A DNA stretch of 64,000 nucleotides from Bradyrhizobium sp. 199 (lineage in GTDB: Bacteria > Pseudomonadota > Alphaproteobacteria > Rhizobiales > Xanthobacteraceae), in assembly GCF_023073355.1 (NCBI RefSeq), contig NZ_JADPJI010000002.1:248001-312000 (forward strand). The letters run 5' to 3'. The notes under the pieces are model-generated. The model was not told where the DNA came from. It saw only the letters and a list, made by a program, of their open reading frames with translations, and searched no databases. The number at the start of each line of letters is the position of its first letter. The stretch's first letter is position 1. Position numbers and translations under genes: made by a program. Below, in pieces: positions 44,155-52,396 of this stretch.

Positions 44155-45047
44155 CAGCCGCGTTGCCTCGGGTCGAGGATGTCGCGCAGGGCGTCACCGA
44201 ACAGATTGGCGCCGAACACTGCGAGGCTGATGGCGATGCCCGGGAAGATCACGAGCCAGGGCGCGGTGCGAACATATTCGGCGGCGGACTCCGAGAGCAT
44301 GCGGCCCCATGACGGATAAGGCTCGGGGATGCCGAGGCCGAGAAAGGACAGCGAGGCTTCGGTGAGGATGGTCGAGCCGAGCTGGGCGGTGGCGAGCACG
44401 ATCAACGGCGCCAGCGTGTTCGGCAGCACATGGCGGAGCGCGATGCGGACCTCGCTCATGCCGATCGACTTGGCCGCTTCGACGAAGGGCTGTTCGCGCA
44501 GAGCCAGCGTGTTGGCGCGGGTGACGCGCGACACGGTCGGGATCAGCGGAATGGCGATGGCGATGATCACGTTCGGCAAGGACGGGCCGAGAGCTGCCGT
44601 CATGATCAGGGCGAGGACCAGCAGCGGCAGCGCCTGAAGAACGTCGGAGACACGCTGGATGACGAGATCGACCCAGCCGGACAGATAGCCTGATGTCAGC
44701 CCGACGATGACGCCGATGCTGCCGCCGAGCGCGGTCGAGCCGATGCCGACGGCCAGCGATATGCGTGCGCCGTGGATGATGCGGCTGAACACGTCGCGGC
44801 CGAATGAATCCGTTCCCATCCAGTGCGTCAGGCTCGGCCGGGCCAGCGCGCGCGCGGAATCGACCGTCAGGGGATCATAGCGCGCGATGAAGTCGGCAAA
44901 GATCGCGGTGAGCACGAACACCGTCATGATGGCGAGCCCGGCGGCGCCGAGCACGTGCCGCTGCGCCAAAAACAGCACGCGCCGCCAGCCGCCGGTGGCA
45001 TGCGCGCCGGCCCGCCGTAGCTCGAGATCGTAGTCGATTGCTGCCAA
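44154..45047 (-). CDS. dppC: Peptide ABC transporter permease (DppC/OppC type)
   Basis: This 297-residue membrane subunit has six hydrophobic segments and the permease signature region [24 protein letters not shown]. The start is TTG 45047, chosen because TAGGAGA six bases upstream is a strong Shine-Dalgarno that overlaps the stop of the DppB-type gene. It forms the translocation pore with DppB. Confidence 0.94.
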   Translation of the reverse strand: MAAIDYDLELRRAGAHATGGWRRVLFLAQRHVLGAAGLAIMTVFVLTAIFADFIARYDPLTVDSARALARPSLTHWMGTDSFGRDVFSRIIHGARISLAVGIGSTALGGSIGVIVGLTSGYLSGWVDLVIQRVSDVLQALPLLVLALIMTAALGPSLPNVIIAIAIPLIPTVSRVTRANTLALREQPFVEAAKSIGMSEVRIALRHVLPNTLAPLIVLATAQLGSTILTEASLSFLGLGIPEPYPSWGRMLSESAAEYVRTAPWLVIFPGIAISLAVFGANLFGDALRDILDPRQRG

Positions 45048-45056
45048 GCTGGTCTC

Positions 45057-46004
45057 CTAGTCCGTGTACCTGATCCGCGGGTCGAACACCGCGTAGAGCA
45101 TGTCGACGACGAAATTCGCGACCACCACGACCACGGCGATCAGCATCACGAGATTTTGCACGATCGGATAATCGCGCCAGCGGATCGCCTCCACCAGGAA
45201 GCGGGCGACGCCAGGGATGTTGAACACCGTCTCGGTGACGATCAGGCCGCCGATCAGGAACGCCGCCTCGATGCCGATCACGGTGATGACGGGCAGGACC
45301 GCGTTCTTCAGCGCGTGGTGATAGTTCACCGCGGCCTCGGAGGCACCCTTGGCACGCGCCGTGCGGATGTAGTCCTGCCGCAGCACTTCCAGCATCGAGG
45401 AGCGGGTGATGCGCATGGTCAGCGCCGCGCTGCGGAAGCCGACGGCGGCGGCCGGCACGGCGTAGGTTGCGAACGCCTCGAGCCAGGTCTGCGGATTCGG
45501 ATTGAAGATCGGCATCTGGCCGAACATTGCCACCGACGCGGTGAGGATCAAAAGCCCGAGCCAGAACGAGGGCAGCGACAATCCGCTGAGGCTGACGACG
45601 CGCAAGAAGTAGTCGAGCCGCGTGCCCTGTTTCACGGCGCTGATGACACCTAAGGGAATGCCGATCGAGGCCGAGAACAACAAGGCAAGGCCAGCGAGCC
45701 GCGCCGTGATCGGGATCCGCGGCAATATCTCCTGCAGCGCCGGCTTCTCGGAGACGTAGGAGTAGCCGAAGTCGCCGCGCAGGAAACCGCTGATCCAGTG
45801 CCAATATTGCACGATCAGCGGTCGGTCGATGCCGAGCTCCTTCTCCAGATTGGCCTTGTCGGCGGGATCGACATAGCCGGCGGCGGCGAACAGGATGTCG
45901 ACGATATTGCCGGGCACGATGCGCAGCAGGAGGAAGATGACGATTGAGATCCCGAACAGGGTCACGAGCATCAGGAACAGGCGTCGCACCAGATAGGCAA
46001 ACAT
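45057..46004 (-). CDS. dppB: Peptide ABC transporter permease (DppB/OppB type)
   Basis: This 315-residue membrane subunit has six hydrophobic segments, the N-terminal YLVRRLFLMLVTLFGIS typical of the family, and the permease loop EVLRQDYIRTARAKGASEAAV. GGAGGG precedes ATG 46004. A family E palindrome lies in the 100 bases between it and the binding-protein gene upstream. Confidence 0.95.
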   Translation of the reverse strand: MFAYLVRRLFLMLVTLFGISIVIFLLLRIVPGNIVDILFAAAGYVDPADKANLEKELGIDRPLIVQYWHWISGFLRGDFGYSYVSEKPALQEILPRIPITARLAGLALLFSASIGIPLGVISAVKQGTRLDYFLRVVSLSGLSLPSFWLGLLILTASVAMFGQMPIFNPNPQTWLEAFATYAVPAAAVGFRSAALTMRITRSSMLEVLRQDYIRTARAKGASEAAVNYHHALKNAVLPVITVIGIEAAFLIGGLIVTETVFNIPGVARFLVEAIRWRDYPIVQNLVMLIAVVVVVANFVVDMLYAVFDPRIRYTD

Positions 46005-46027
46005 GCTTCGCCCTCCGCGAGCCGCTA

Positions 46028-46076
46028 GAGCATGATCCGGAAAAGTGCGTAGCGGTTTTCCGAGAAGATCATGCTC
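46028..46076. repeat. Intercistronic palindrome, family E
   Basis: GAGCATGATC (46028-46037) and GATCATGCTC (46067-46076) are perfect inverted arms, with CGGAAAA and TTTTCCG pairing inside. This 49-base element is a well-known repeat type in this bacterial group. Sitting between the dppA-type and dppB-type genes, it may stabilise the binding-protein transcript and limit read-through into the permeases. Confidence 0.85.
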
Positions 46077-46104
46077 AAAACCGAAAAGTCCTCAGCCAGG
46101 CGGG

Positions 46105-47703
46105 TTACTTGTCGAGCCACAAATCCTCGTAGCGAAAGCCGTTATAGGAGCTGTTCGACATGATCGTGACGCCCTTGACATAGGGCTGCCAACACGTGCC
46201 GGCCCGTGCATGGAAGATGATCGGGCGGGCGACGTCCTCCTGCAACTTCTTGTCGATGTCCCACACCAGCGGCCTGCGCTTGGCGAGGTCGGTCTCCTGC
46301 GACTGTATGTCGAACAGCTTCTCGATCTCCTTGTTGCAGTAATTGGTGTAGTTCCGTTCCGAGCCGCAGGAATAGTTCTCGTAGAACGACTGGTCGGGAT
46401 CGTCGACCGAATTGCCGGTCAGATTGAGGCCGAGCATGTAGTCCTTGCGCGCGACTTTTGGGAACCAGTTCGCGGTTTCCACGACGTCGAGTTCGCCGTC
46501 GATATAGATGCTCTTGAGCTGGTCGATCAGGATCACGGCGGGATCGCGATATTCGGCGATGTTCCGTGTCGAGACTTTCACCGCAAGATGCTTGTCGGGT
46601 CCGTAGCCCGCCTTCTGCATCAGCTTCTTCGCTTCCTCCCGGTTTGCGTTCAGGTCGCGGCCATAGCCCGGAATGGTCTCCAGCTTGTCTTTGGGCATGC
46701 CCCAGATGCCCTGGGGCGGCGGCAGCATGGTGCCGCCGATATCCCCCTGGCCTTCGAACAGGATGTCGATGAAGGCTTTGCGGTCGAGTGCAAGTGCTAC
46801 CGCCCGGCGAATATCGACATTGTCGAACGGCGCGGAGCTCGAATTGACGATGATGTTGGTCGAAACGTTGGTCGGCTCGACGACGCAAGTTGCGTTCGGC
46901 GCCTGCGACTTGATGTCCTTCAGGAGCGGGATCGTGATGTGGGTCGGGAAGGTCATGTCGAACTTGCCGGCGACGAAAGCGAGAATCGCGGTCGAGCGGT
47001 TCGGGATGATCGTGTACTCGATGCCGTCCAGGTGGGGCAGGCCCTTCTTCCAGTAGTCCGGATTCCGCGTCAGCTTGATCGATTCATTGGCCTTGAACTC
47101 GACGAATTTGAACGGTCCGGTCCCGATCGGATGGGTGCGCATATCCGCCGGCGAGACGTGGCAGGGATAGACCGGCGTATAGCCGGACGCGAGCATCGCC
47201 AGCAGCGAGGGTTGCGGTCGCTTCAGGTCGAAGGAGACCTCGAAATCGCCGCTGGTCGTGATCTCGTTGACTTCGCTGTACCAGGCCTTGCGCGGATTCT
47301 GCCGCAGCTTCTGCTGCGATTTGCCCATCAGCAGATCGAAGCTGCATTTGACGTCGGCCGATGTGAACGGCTTGCCGTCGTGCCATTTCACGGCCTGGCG
47401 CAGTTTGAACGTCAGTTTCTTGTTGTCGCTGCTCCAGGACCAGCTTTCGGCGAGCTCAGGCCTGAGGGTGTCGGGACTGTTCTGCGCGATGTGCTGGTCA
47501 TAAATGACGAGATTGTTGAAGACCCCCATGAACGGCACGTTGACCGAATAGGTCGCGCCTTCGAGAATGGATGCGTTGGCCGGGCTGTCCCGGTGATACA
47601 TCCGCAAGGTCCCGCCCTGCTTGGGCTCGCCTGCGAGCGTGGTGGTTGAGGCCGTCAGCACAGATAGCGCCGCCATTGCGGCGAGCGCCCACACGCTCCG
47701 CAT
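46105..47703 (-). CDS. dppA: Peptide ABC transporter solute-binding protein (DppA/OppA type)
   Basis: This 532-residue binding protein of SBP family 5 has a signal peptide to about residue 25 (S-T-T-T-L-A-G), then GGTLRMYHRDSPANASILEG. Two ATGs compete: GGGAGG touches the first (47709) but lies six bases from the second (47703), so I take the second. It is the first gene of the dppABCDF-like operon. The ligand could be a peptide or another organic solute, since the family is broad. Confidence 0.93.
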   Translation of the reverse strand: MRSVWALAAMAALSVLTASTTTLAGEPKQGGTLRMYHRDSPANASILEGATYSVNVPFMGVFNNLVIYDQHIAQNSPDTLRPELAESWSWSSDNKKLTFKLRQAVKWHDGKPFTSADVKCSFDLLMGKSQQKLRQNPRKAWYSEVNEITTSGDFEVSFDLKRPQPSLLAMLASGYTPVYPCHVSPADMRTHPIGTGPFKFVEFKANESIKLTRNPDYWKKGLPHLDGIEYTIIPNRSTAILAFVAGKFDMTFPTHITIPLLKDIKSQAPNATCVVEPTNVSTNIIVNSSSAPFDNVDIRRAVALALDRKAFIDILFEGQGDIGGTMLPPPQGIWGMPKDKLETIPGYGRDLNANREEAKKLMQKAGYGPDKHLAVKVSTRNIAEYRDPAVILIDQLKSIYIDGELDVVETANWFPKVARKDYMLGLNLTGNSVDDPDQSFYENYSCGSERNYTNYCNKEIEKLFDIQSQETDLAKRRPLVWDIDKKLQEDVARPIIFHARAGTCWQPYVKGVTIMSNSSYNGFRYEDLWLDK

Positions 47704-48093
47704 GCTCATCCTCCCTGGACATCGGCCTTTTGCAGCCTGTTGAGCTGACGATAGCACGCAAGTCGAGGGAGGCAACCCGTAACGCCGCATGCCGCCTCGA
47801 CAATTCGGATGACGCAAGGCCGAAAGGATTTCATAGCCTCACAATGTGAGTGCAGGTGCGAAGAGATGGTTGCCGTGCTGCTGTTGTGCAGATGTTGCGC
47901 GCAACGGCAGCGCCAACCTCCGCTGTCGTCCCGGTGCGCGACGAAGTCACGAACCGGGGGCATAACCACGGAAAGACGTTGTGGCGTGCGCTCGCAACTC
48001 CGAATTGTCGCCGAACTCCTCCCTATGGCTATGGTCCAGGATCTGCGCTTCGCTTGTCCGGGACGACAGTGGGGTTTGTAGACGCCGCGCCGC
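47704..48093. other. Non-coding region with a family D repeat
   Basis: These 390 bases lie between the tail of an acyl-CoA synthetase gene and the start of the peptide importer operon, both on the minus strand, and should hold the importer promoter. The repeat fills 47923-48069. I see no gene-like frame. Confidence 0.55.
47923..48069. repeat. Intergenic palindromic repeat, family D
   Basis: CTGTCGTCC (47923-47931) and GGACGACAG (48061-48069) are exact inverted ends. Internally GGTCCAGGATCTGCGCTTCG is shared with the copies at 15893 and 55599. Confidence 0.75.
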
Positions 48094-49644
48094 TCACACG
48101 ATCCGCGACGCCTTGTTCCCCCAATACCGATCCCGCAACAGGCGCTTGTACAGCTTCCCGGTCGGCAGACGCGGCAATTCCTTCTCGAAATCGACCGAGC
48201 GCGGCACTTTCTGTCGCGACAGCGATTTTGCGCAGAATGCGATCAGCTCTTCGGCGAGCGCCTCGCCCGGCATCACGCCCGGCATCGGCTGCACCACTGC
48301 CTTCACCTCTTCGCCGAGATCTGGATTGGGCACGCCGAACACTGCGGCATCGGCGACCTTCGGATGGGTGATCAGGAGATTTTCGCACTCCTGCGGATAG
48401 ATGTTCACCCCGCCGGAGATGATCATGAAGGTCGCGCGGTCGGTCAGGTACAGGAAGCGGTCGGCGTCGACATAGCCGACATCACCGACCGTGCTCATGC
48501 TGCCGTCGGCCGAACGCGCCTCCCTGGTCTTCTCGGGGTCGTTGAAATATTCGAACGGCGAGGCGGTCTTGAACCAGACTTGACCCGGCGTGCCGGTCGG
48601 GCACGCCCGCATGTTCTCGTCGAGAATGTGGAGGTCGCCGAGCAGCACCTTGCCAACAGTGCCGCGGTGGCTAAGCCATTCCTCGCTGTTGCAGGCGGTG
48701 AAGCCGAGGCCTTCGGTCGCGCCGTAATATTCGTGGATAATCGGCCCCCACCATTTGATCATGTCGTCCTTGACCAGCGCCGGGCAGGGGGCAGCGGCGT
48801 GGATCGCGATCTCCAGCGACGACAGATCATAGCGGCTGCGCACCTCCTCCGGCAACTTCAGCATGCGCGAGAACATCGTCGGCACCAGCTGGGTATGAGT
48901 GATGCCCCACCGCTCGACCAACTCGAGGTAACGCTCGGGATCGAAACTCTCCATGATGATCACGGTGCCGCCCATGCGGATCGTGAGGTTCACGGCAGCT
49001 TGCGGCGCCGAGTGATAGAGCGGGGCAGGAGAGAGGTAGACCATGCCTTCACGGTAGTGCCAGAGCTTGGTCAGAAAATCGAACAGCGGCAGATTGTGCC
49101 TCGGTGGTTCCTCCGGTAGCGGCCGCAAGATGCCTTTCGGCCGTCCCGTCGTGCCGGACGAATAGAGCATGGCCGTGCCGAGCCACTCATCCGCGATCGG
49201 TGTGGTCGGCATGTTCGCGGTCACCTCCGCAAGACCAACGATGCGCTCGCTCTCGCCCGGACCGTCGGCGACGATGCAGAGCTTGATGTCGGGGCAGGCC
49301 TTGATCGCCTCACGGGCGATATCGAGTTTCGCCACCGACGTGATCAGAATCCGGGACTGGCTGTTGACGAGCAGATAGGCGAGCTCGCCCGGCGTCAGGA
49401 AGGAGTTGATGCAGGTGTAGTAGAGACCGGCGCGTTCGCCGGCGCCGCAGGCCTCAAGATAGCGCGAATTGTTCTCCATGAAGATCGAATAGTGGTCGAG
49501 CCGCTTCAAGCCGTGCTTGCGGAACAGATGGGCCAGCCCGTTGCTGCGCGCATCGAGCTCGCGATAGGTGACGGCCTCGCCCGTCCCCGCCACGATGAAG
49601 GCGGGCTGCAGCGGACGTAGGCGGGCATGCTGACCTGGATACAT
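48094..49644 (-). CDS. Acyl-CoA synthetase (AMP-forming), second copy
   Basis: This 516-residue adenylate-forming ligase has YSSGTTGRPKGI, YYGATEG, GQVWFKTASPF, GDVGYVDADRFLYL, and the C-terminal catalytic lysine in LPTGKLYKR. It starts at ATG 49644, with GGAGG four bases upstream, 18 bases after an iron-alcohol-dehydrogenase-fold gene, so the two are an operon. The substrate is unknown; crotonobetaine-like and fatty-acyl ligases are close relatives. It is only distantly like the ligase at 30511. Confidence 0.93.
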   Translation of the reverse strand: MYPGQHARLRPLQPAFIVAGTGEAVTYRELDARSNGLAHLFRKHGLKRLDHYSIFMENNSRYLEACGAGERAGLYYTCINSFLTPGELAYLLVNSQSRILITSVAKLDIAREAIKACPDIKLCIVADGPGESERIVGLAEVTANMPTTPIADEWLGTAMLYSSGTTGRPKGILRPLPEEPPRHNLPLFDFLTKLWHYREGMVYLSPAPLYHSAPQAAVNLTIRMGGTVIIMESFDPERYLELVERWGITHTQLVPTMFSRMLKLPEEVRSRYDLSSLEIAIHAAAPCPALVKDDMIKWWGPIIHEYYGATEGLGFTACNSEEWLSHRGTVGKVLLGDLHILDENMRACPTGTPGQVWFKTASPFEYFNDPEKTREARSADGSMSTVGDVGYVDADRFLYLTDRATFMIISGGVNIYPQECENLLITHPKVADAAVFGVPNPDLGEEVKAVVQPMPGVMPGEALAEELIAFCAKSLSRQKVPRSVDFEKELPRLPTGKLYKRLLRDRYWGNKASRIV

Positions 49645-49662
49645 CTATCCTCCGGCTTTAAT

Positions 49663-50817
49663 TTATCCGGCGAGAAGCAGGATTTCGCGCACCTGCGCCG
49701 GAGCTTCGATCTTGCGCGGATTGCGCGGCACCCAGGGCGTGCGCATCGCCTGTTCGGCGATGGCGTCGAAATGCTCGGGCAACACCTGCACTTCGGTGAG
49801 GCTGCGTGGCATGCCGAGCGAGCGAATGAATGCATCGAGCACATCGGCGGCGTCGTGGCCGGGGAAGCCCATCGCGGCTGCGACGATCATCTGCCGCTCG
49901 GCATTGTCGCGGGCATTCCAGCGCATCACCGCCGGCAGCATGATGCAGGAGGTGTAGCCGTGCGGCACGTCGAAGGCTGCTCCCAGCACATAGCCGATGC
50001 CGTGGCTCGCGCCCATCGGTACGCCGGCGGCGAGCGCACCCATCGACAGCCATGTGCCGATCTGCGCGTCCATCCGCGCGTCAAGATCGGACGGATCGGC
50101 CTTCACCCGCGGCAGCGCGTCGGCGAGCATGGCAAGGCCCTTCACCGATTGCGCATCGGCGTAGGGGTGCGTCTCGCGCGAGCAGATCGCCTCGACGCAA
50201 TGATCGATAGCGCGGATGCCGGTCGACAGGAACAGCCATTCCGGCGTGTGTACGGTGATGGCAGGATCGAGGATGGTCGCGCGCGGGACCGTGAGCGGGT
50301 GGCGCAGCATCTGCTTCACATGCGCAGATCGGTCGGTCACGCCGGCGATCGCGCTGAACTCGCCGCCTGCGATCGTGGTCGGCACGCTGATCTGCCGCAC
50401 GTGAGGGGCGGTCATCTCGGGCGCCACGCCCTTGTGGACGCGGATGCGTTCGATGCCGTCGATATCCTCGATGTCGTTGGCGAGGCAGAGCTGCACCGCC
50501 TTGGCGCCGTCAGTGATCGAGCCGCCGCCGACGGTGACGATCAGGTCGGCACCCGCTTCGCGTGCGGCATGGGTGGCGGCGATCACCGCCTCGCGCGGTG
50601 TATGCGCCGGCATGGCATCGAACAGGCCGGCGCAGCGCGAGCCCAAAGCTTGCTTGATCTTTTCGATCTCGTCGGTCTGCCGGTTGAGCGTGCCCGAAAC
50701 CATCAGGAAGGCACGATTTGCTCCCAGCCGGTCCATCTGCGCGACGATGGCATCGGCCGCAGGATGCCCGAACACGACCTCCTCGATCGCGCCGAAAACG
50801 ACACGTCCCTGGTGCAC
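49663..50817 (-). CDS. Iron-alcohol-dehydrogenase-fold protein, maleylacetate-reductase-like
   Basis: This 384-residue protein has an NAD(P)-binding N-terminal half (VTVGGGSITDGAKAV) and a metal-site C-terminal half. The usual metal Asp is replaced by Arg in TGIRAIDHCVEA, while histidines in DHCVE, ASHGIGYVLGAA and VPHGYT remain. That pattern fits the metal-independent maleylacetate-reductase-like branch. GTG 50817 is chosen because GGGAGGA lies six bases upstream; a 59-codon longer frame has no such signal. It is the first gene of an operon with the acyl-CoA ligase. An aldehyde or keto-acid reductase role is likely. Confidence 0.86.
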   Translation of the reverse strand: MHQGRVVFGAIEEVVFGHPAADAIVAQMDRLGANRAFLMVSGTLNRQTDEIEKIKQALGSRCAGLFDAMPAHTPREAVIAATHAAREAGADLIVTVGGGSITDGAKAVQLCLANDIEDIDGIERIRVHKGVAPEMTAPHVRQISVPTTIAGGEFSAIAGVTDRSAHVKQMLRHPLTVPRATILDPAITVHTPEWLFLSTGIRAIDHCVEAICSRETHPYADAQSVKGLAMLADALPRVKADPSDLDARMDAQIGTWLSMGALAAGVPMGASHGIGYVLGAAFDVPHGYTSCIMLPAVMRWNARDNAERQMIVAAAMGFPGHDAADVLDAFIRSLGMPRSLTEVQVLPEHFDAIAEQAMRTPWVPRNPRKIEAPAQVREILLLAG

Positions 50818-51178
50818 GCCTGTCCTCCCGGACCATTCGTCTTGTTCTTGTAAGGATAATCTAACCGAGCCCCGCGCGCCCGTCATGTGCGAAGACGCTG
50901 GGGGCTTCTTATCCTCCCTCTCTTGGGCAGGGTGAGCAGAACCGTTGCATCGTTCCGCCCAATTCATGAGCACGGCGAATAACTCGATTCGCAATTCGCC
51001 CGCTAATCACCTCATGCGAAGCCAGGTATTTGACTGTCAACCCGCCATTCGGTCGGGCCATGCATCGAAGCATTGCGCGTGCGGCGGTCTTGAAGAGTTC
51101 ATCTTTGCCACCCATCTTGTGCCGCCCGCAGGTAGAGGCGTACCCTGCCTTTTCCGCGGCTTTTAGCGAGGACCTGGG
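50818..51178. other. Non-coding region with a possible decayed frame
   Basis: The 361 bases are the divergent region between the alcohol-dehydrogenase-fold gene and the efflux operon. A minus-strand frame of 103 codons (50909-51220) crosses it and overlaps the efflux gene start by 42 bases. Its product has no motif I recognise and its tail looks repeat-derived, so I do not annotate it as a gene. No clear operator is visible. Confidence 0.35.
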
Positions 51179-52396
51179 ATGAGCGGACCGGACGGAAGCG
51201 AGCAATTTGTCAAAAAGCACGATTTCGTTTTGGCTCGACTGGGCGCAATCGCCGCGCTAGTCGGCGCGACATTCACGCTCACCGGTTGCGGGCAGCCGAC
51301 CTCGCAGGCAGCCGCCCCGCCGCCCGCGCCCGTGACAGTCGCCCAGCCGGTCAAGCGCACCGTCACCGATTGGGACGAATTCACCGGCCGCTTCGAGGCA
51401 GTGGAGGAGGTGCAGGTGCGCCCCCGCGTCGGCGGCTTCGTCAACTCCGTCGAATTCCAGGACGGCGCCATCGTGCATAAGGGCGATCTGCTCTACGTGA
51501 TCGACGCGCGTCCGTTTGAGGCCGTGGCCGCGCAGGCGGAAGGCCAATTGTCGGATGCCCGTGCCAAGGTGGAGCTTGCCAAGCGCGAGCTCGATCGCGG
51601 CCTCAGCCTGGTGCAGACCAGCGCGGTCTCCGAGCAGGTCGTCGATCAGCGCCGTCAGGCCTTGCAGGCCGCGCACGCCGCCGAGGTGCAGGCCGAAGGC
51701 GCGCTCAAGGCTGCCAGGCTCAACATTGAATTCACCCACGTGACGGCGCCGTTGACGGGCCGCGTCAGCCGCCATCTCGTCAGTCCCGGCAATCTCGTGC
51801 AAGGCAGCGACAATGGTTCTTCAACCCTGCTGACATCGATCGTGACCCTCGACCCGATCTACGTCTATTTCGACATGGATGAGGCGACCTTCATCAAATA
51901 CAGCAAGCTGTGGTTCGAAGGCCGGCGCCCGAGCTCGCGTGACACGGCGAACCCGGTGCAGGTGACTCTTGCCGGCGAGACCAAGCCGTCGCATGAAGGC
52001 ACCATCAACTTCCTCGACAATCGCCTCGACGTCTCCACCGGCACTCTGCGCAGCCGCGCCGTCGTCAAGAACACCGATCTGTCGATCCTGCCCGGCCAGT
52101 TCGGCCGCGTCCGCCTGGTCGGCAGCGCGCCCTACGAGGCCCTGCTGATTCCGGATGCTGCCGTCGCGACCGACCAATCCCGCAAGATCGTGTTCGTGGT
52201 CAAACCTGACGACACGGTCGAGGCACGTCCCGTCGTGCTCGGGCCACTGGACGAGGGCCTGCGCGTGATCCGCGAAGGATTGAAGGCGGAGGACCGCGTC
52301 GTCGTCAACGGCATCCAGCGTGCGCGTGTCGGCGCCAAGGTCGCCCCGCAGACTGCGCCAGCGCCGGCCGGTGGCAAGCCGGGTGACAAGTCATGA
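51179..52396 (+). CDS. RND efflux periplasmic adaptor (membrane fusion protein)
   Basis: This 405-residue lipoprotein adaptor links the inner-membrane pump to an outer-membrane channel. The lipobox LTGC puts the lipidated Cys at 37. Then come the beta-barrel and lipoyl regions (VQVRPRVGGFVNSVEFQDGAIVHKGD in sequence order), an alpha-helical hairpin rich in A, E and Q (about 115-180), and the C-terminal membrane-proximal domain. It overlaps the pump gene by four bases. No outer-membrane factor or TetR-type regulator is adjacent, so the pump probably uses a channel encoded elsewhere. Confidence 0.95.
   Translation: MSGPDGSEQFVKKHDFVLARLGAIAALVGATFTLTGCGQPTSQAAAPPPAPVTVAQPVKRTVTDWDEFTGRFEAVEEVQVRPRVGGFVNSVEFQDGAIVHKGDLLYVIDARPFEAVAAQAEGQLSDARAKVELAKRELDRGLSLVQTSAVSEQVVDQRRQALQAAHAAEVQAEGALKAARLNIEFTHVTAPLTGRVSRHLVSPGNLVQGSDNGSSTLLTSIVTLDPIYVYFDMDEATFIKYSKLWFEGRRPSSRDTANPVQVTLAGETKPSHEGTINFLDNRLDVSTGTLRSRAVVKNTDLSILPGQFGRVRLVGSAPYEALLIPDAAVATDQSRKIVFVVKPDDTVEARPVVLGPLDEGLRVIREGLKAEDRVVVNGIQRARVGAKVAPQTAPAPAGGKPGDKS

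Noticed and set aside
50909..51220. Minus-strand frame of 103 codons between the alcohol-dehydrogenase-fold gene and the efflux adaptor
   Set aside because: No motif recognised, overlap with the adaptor start, and an atypical tail. A small real gene cannot be excluded without homologues.
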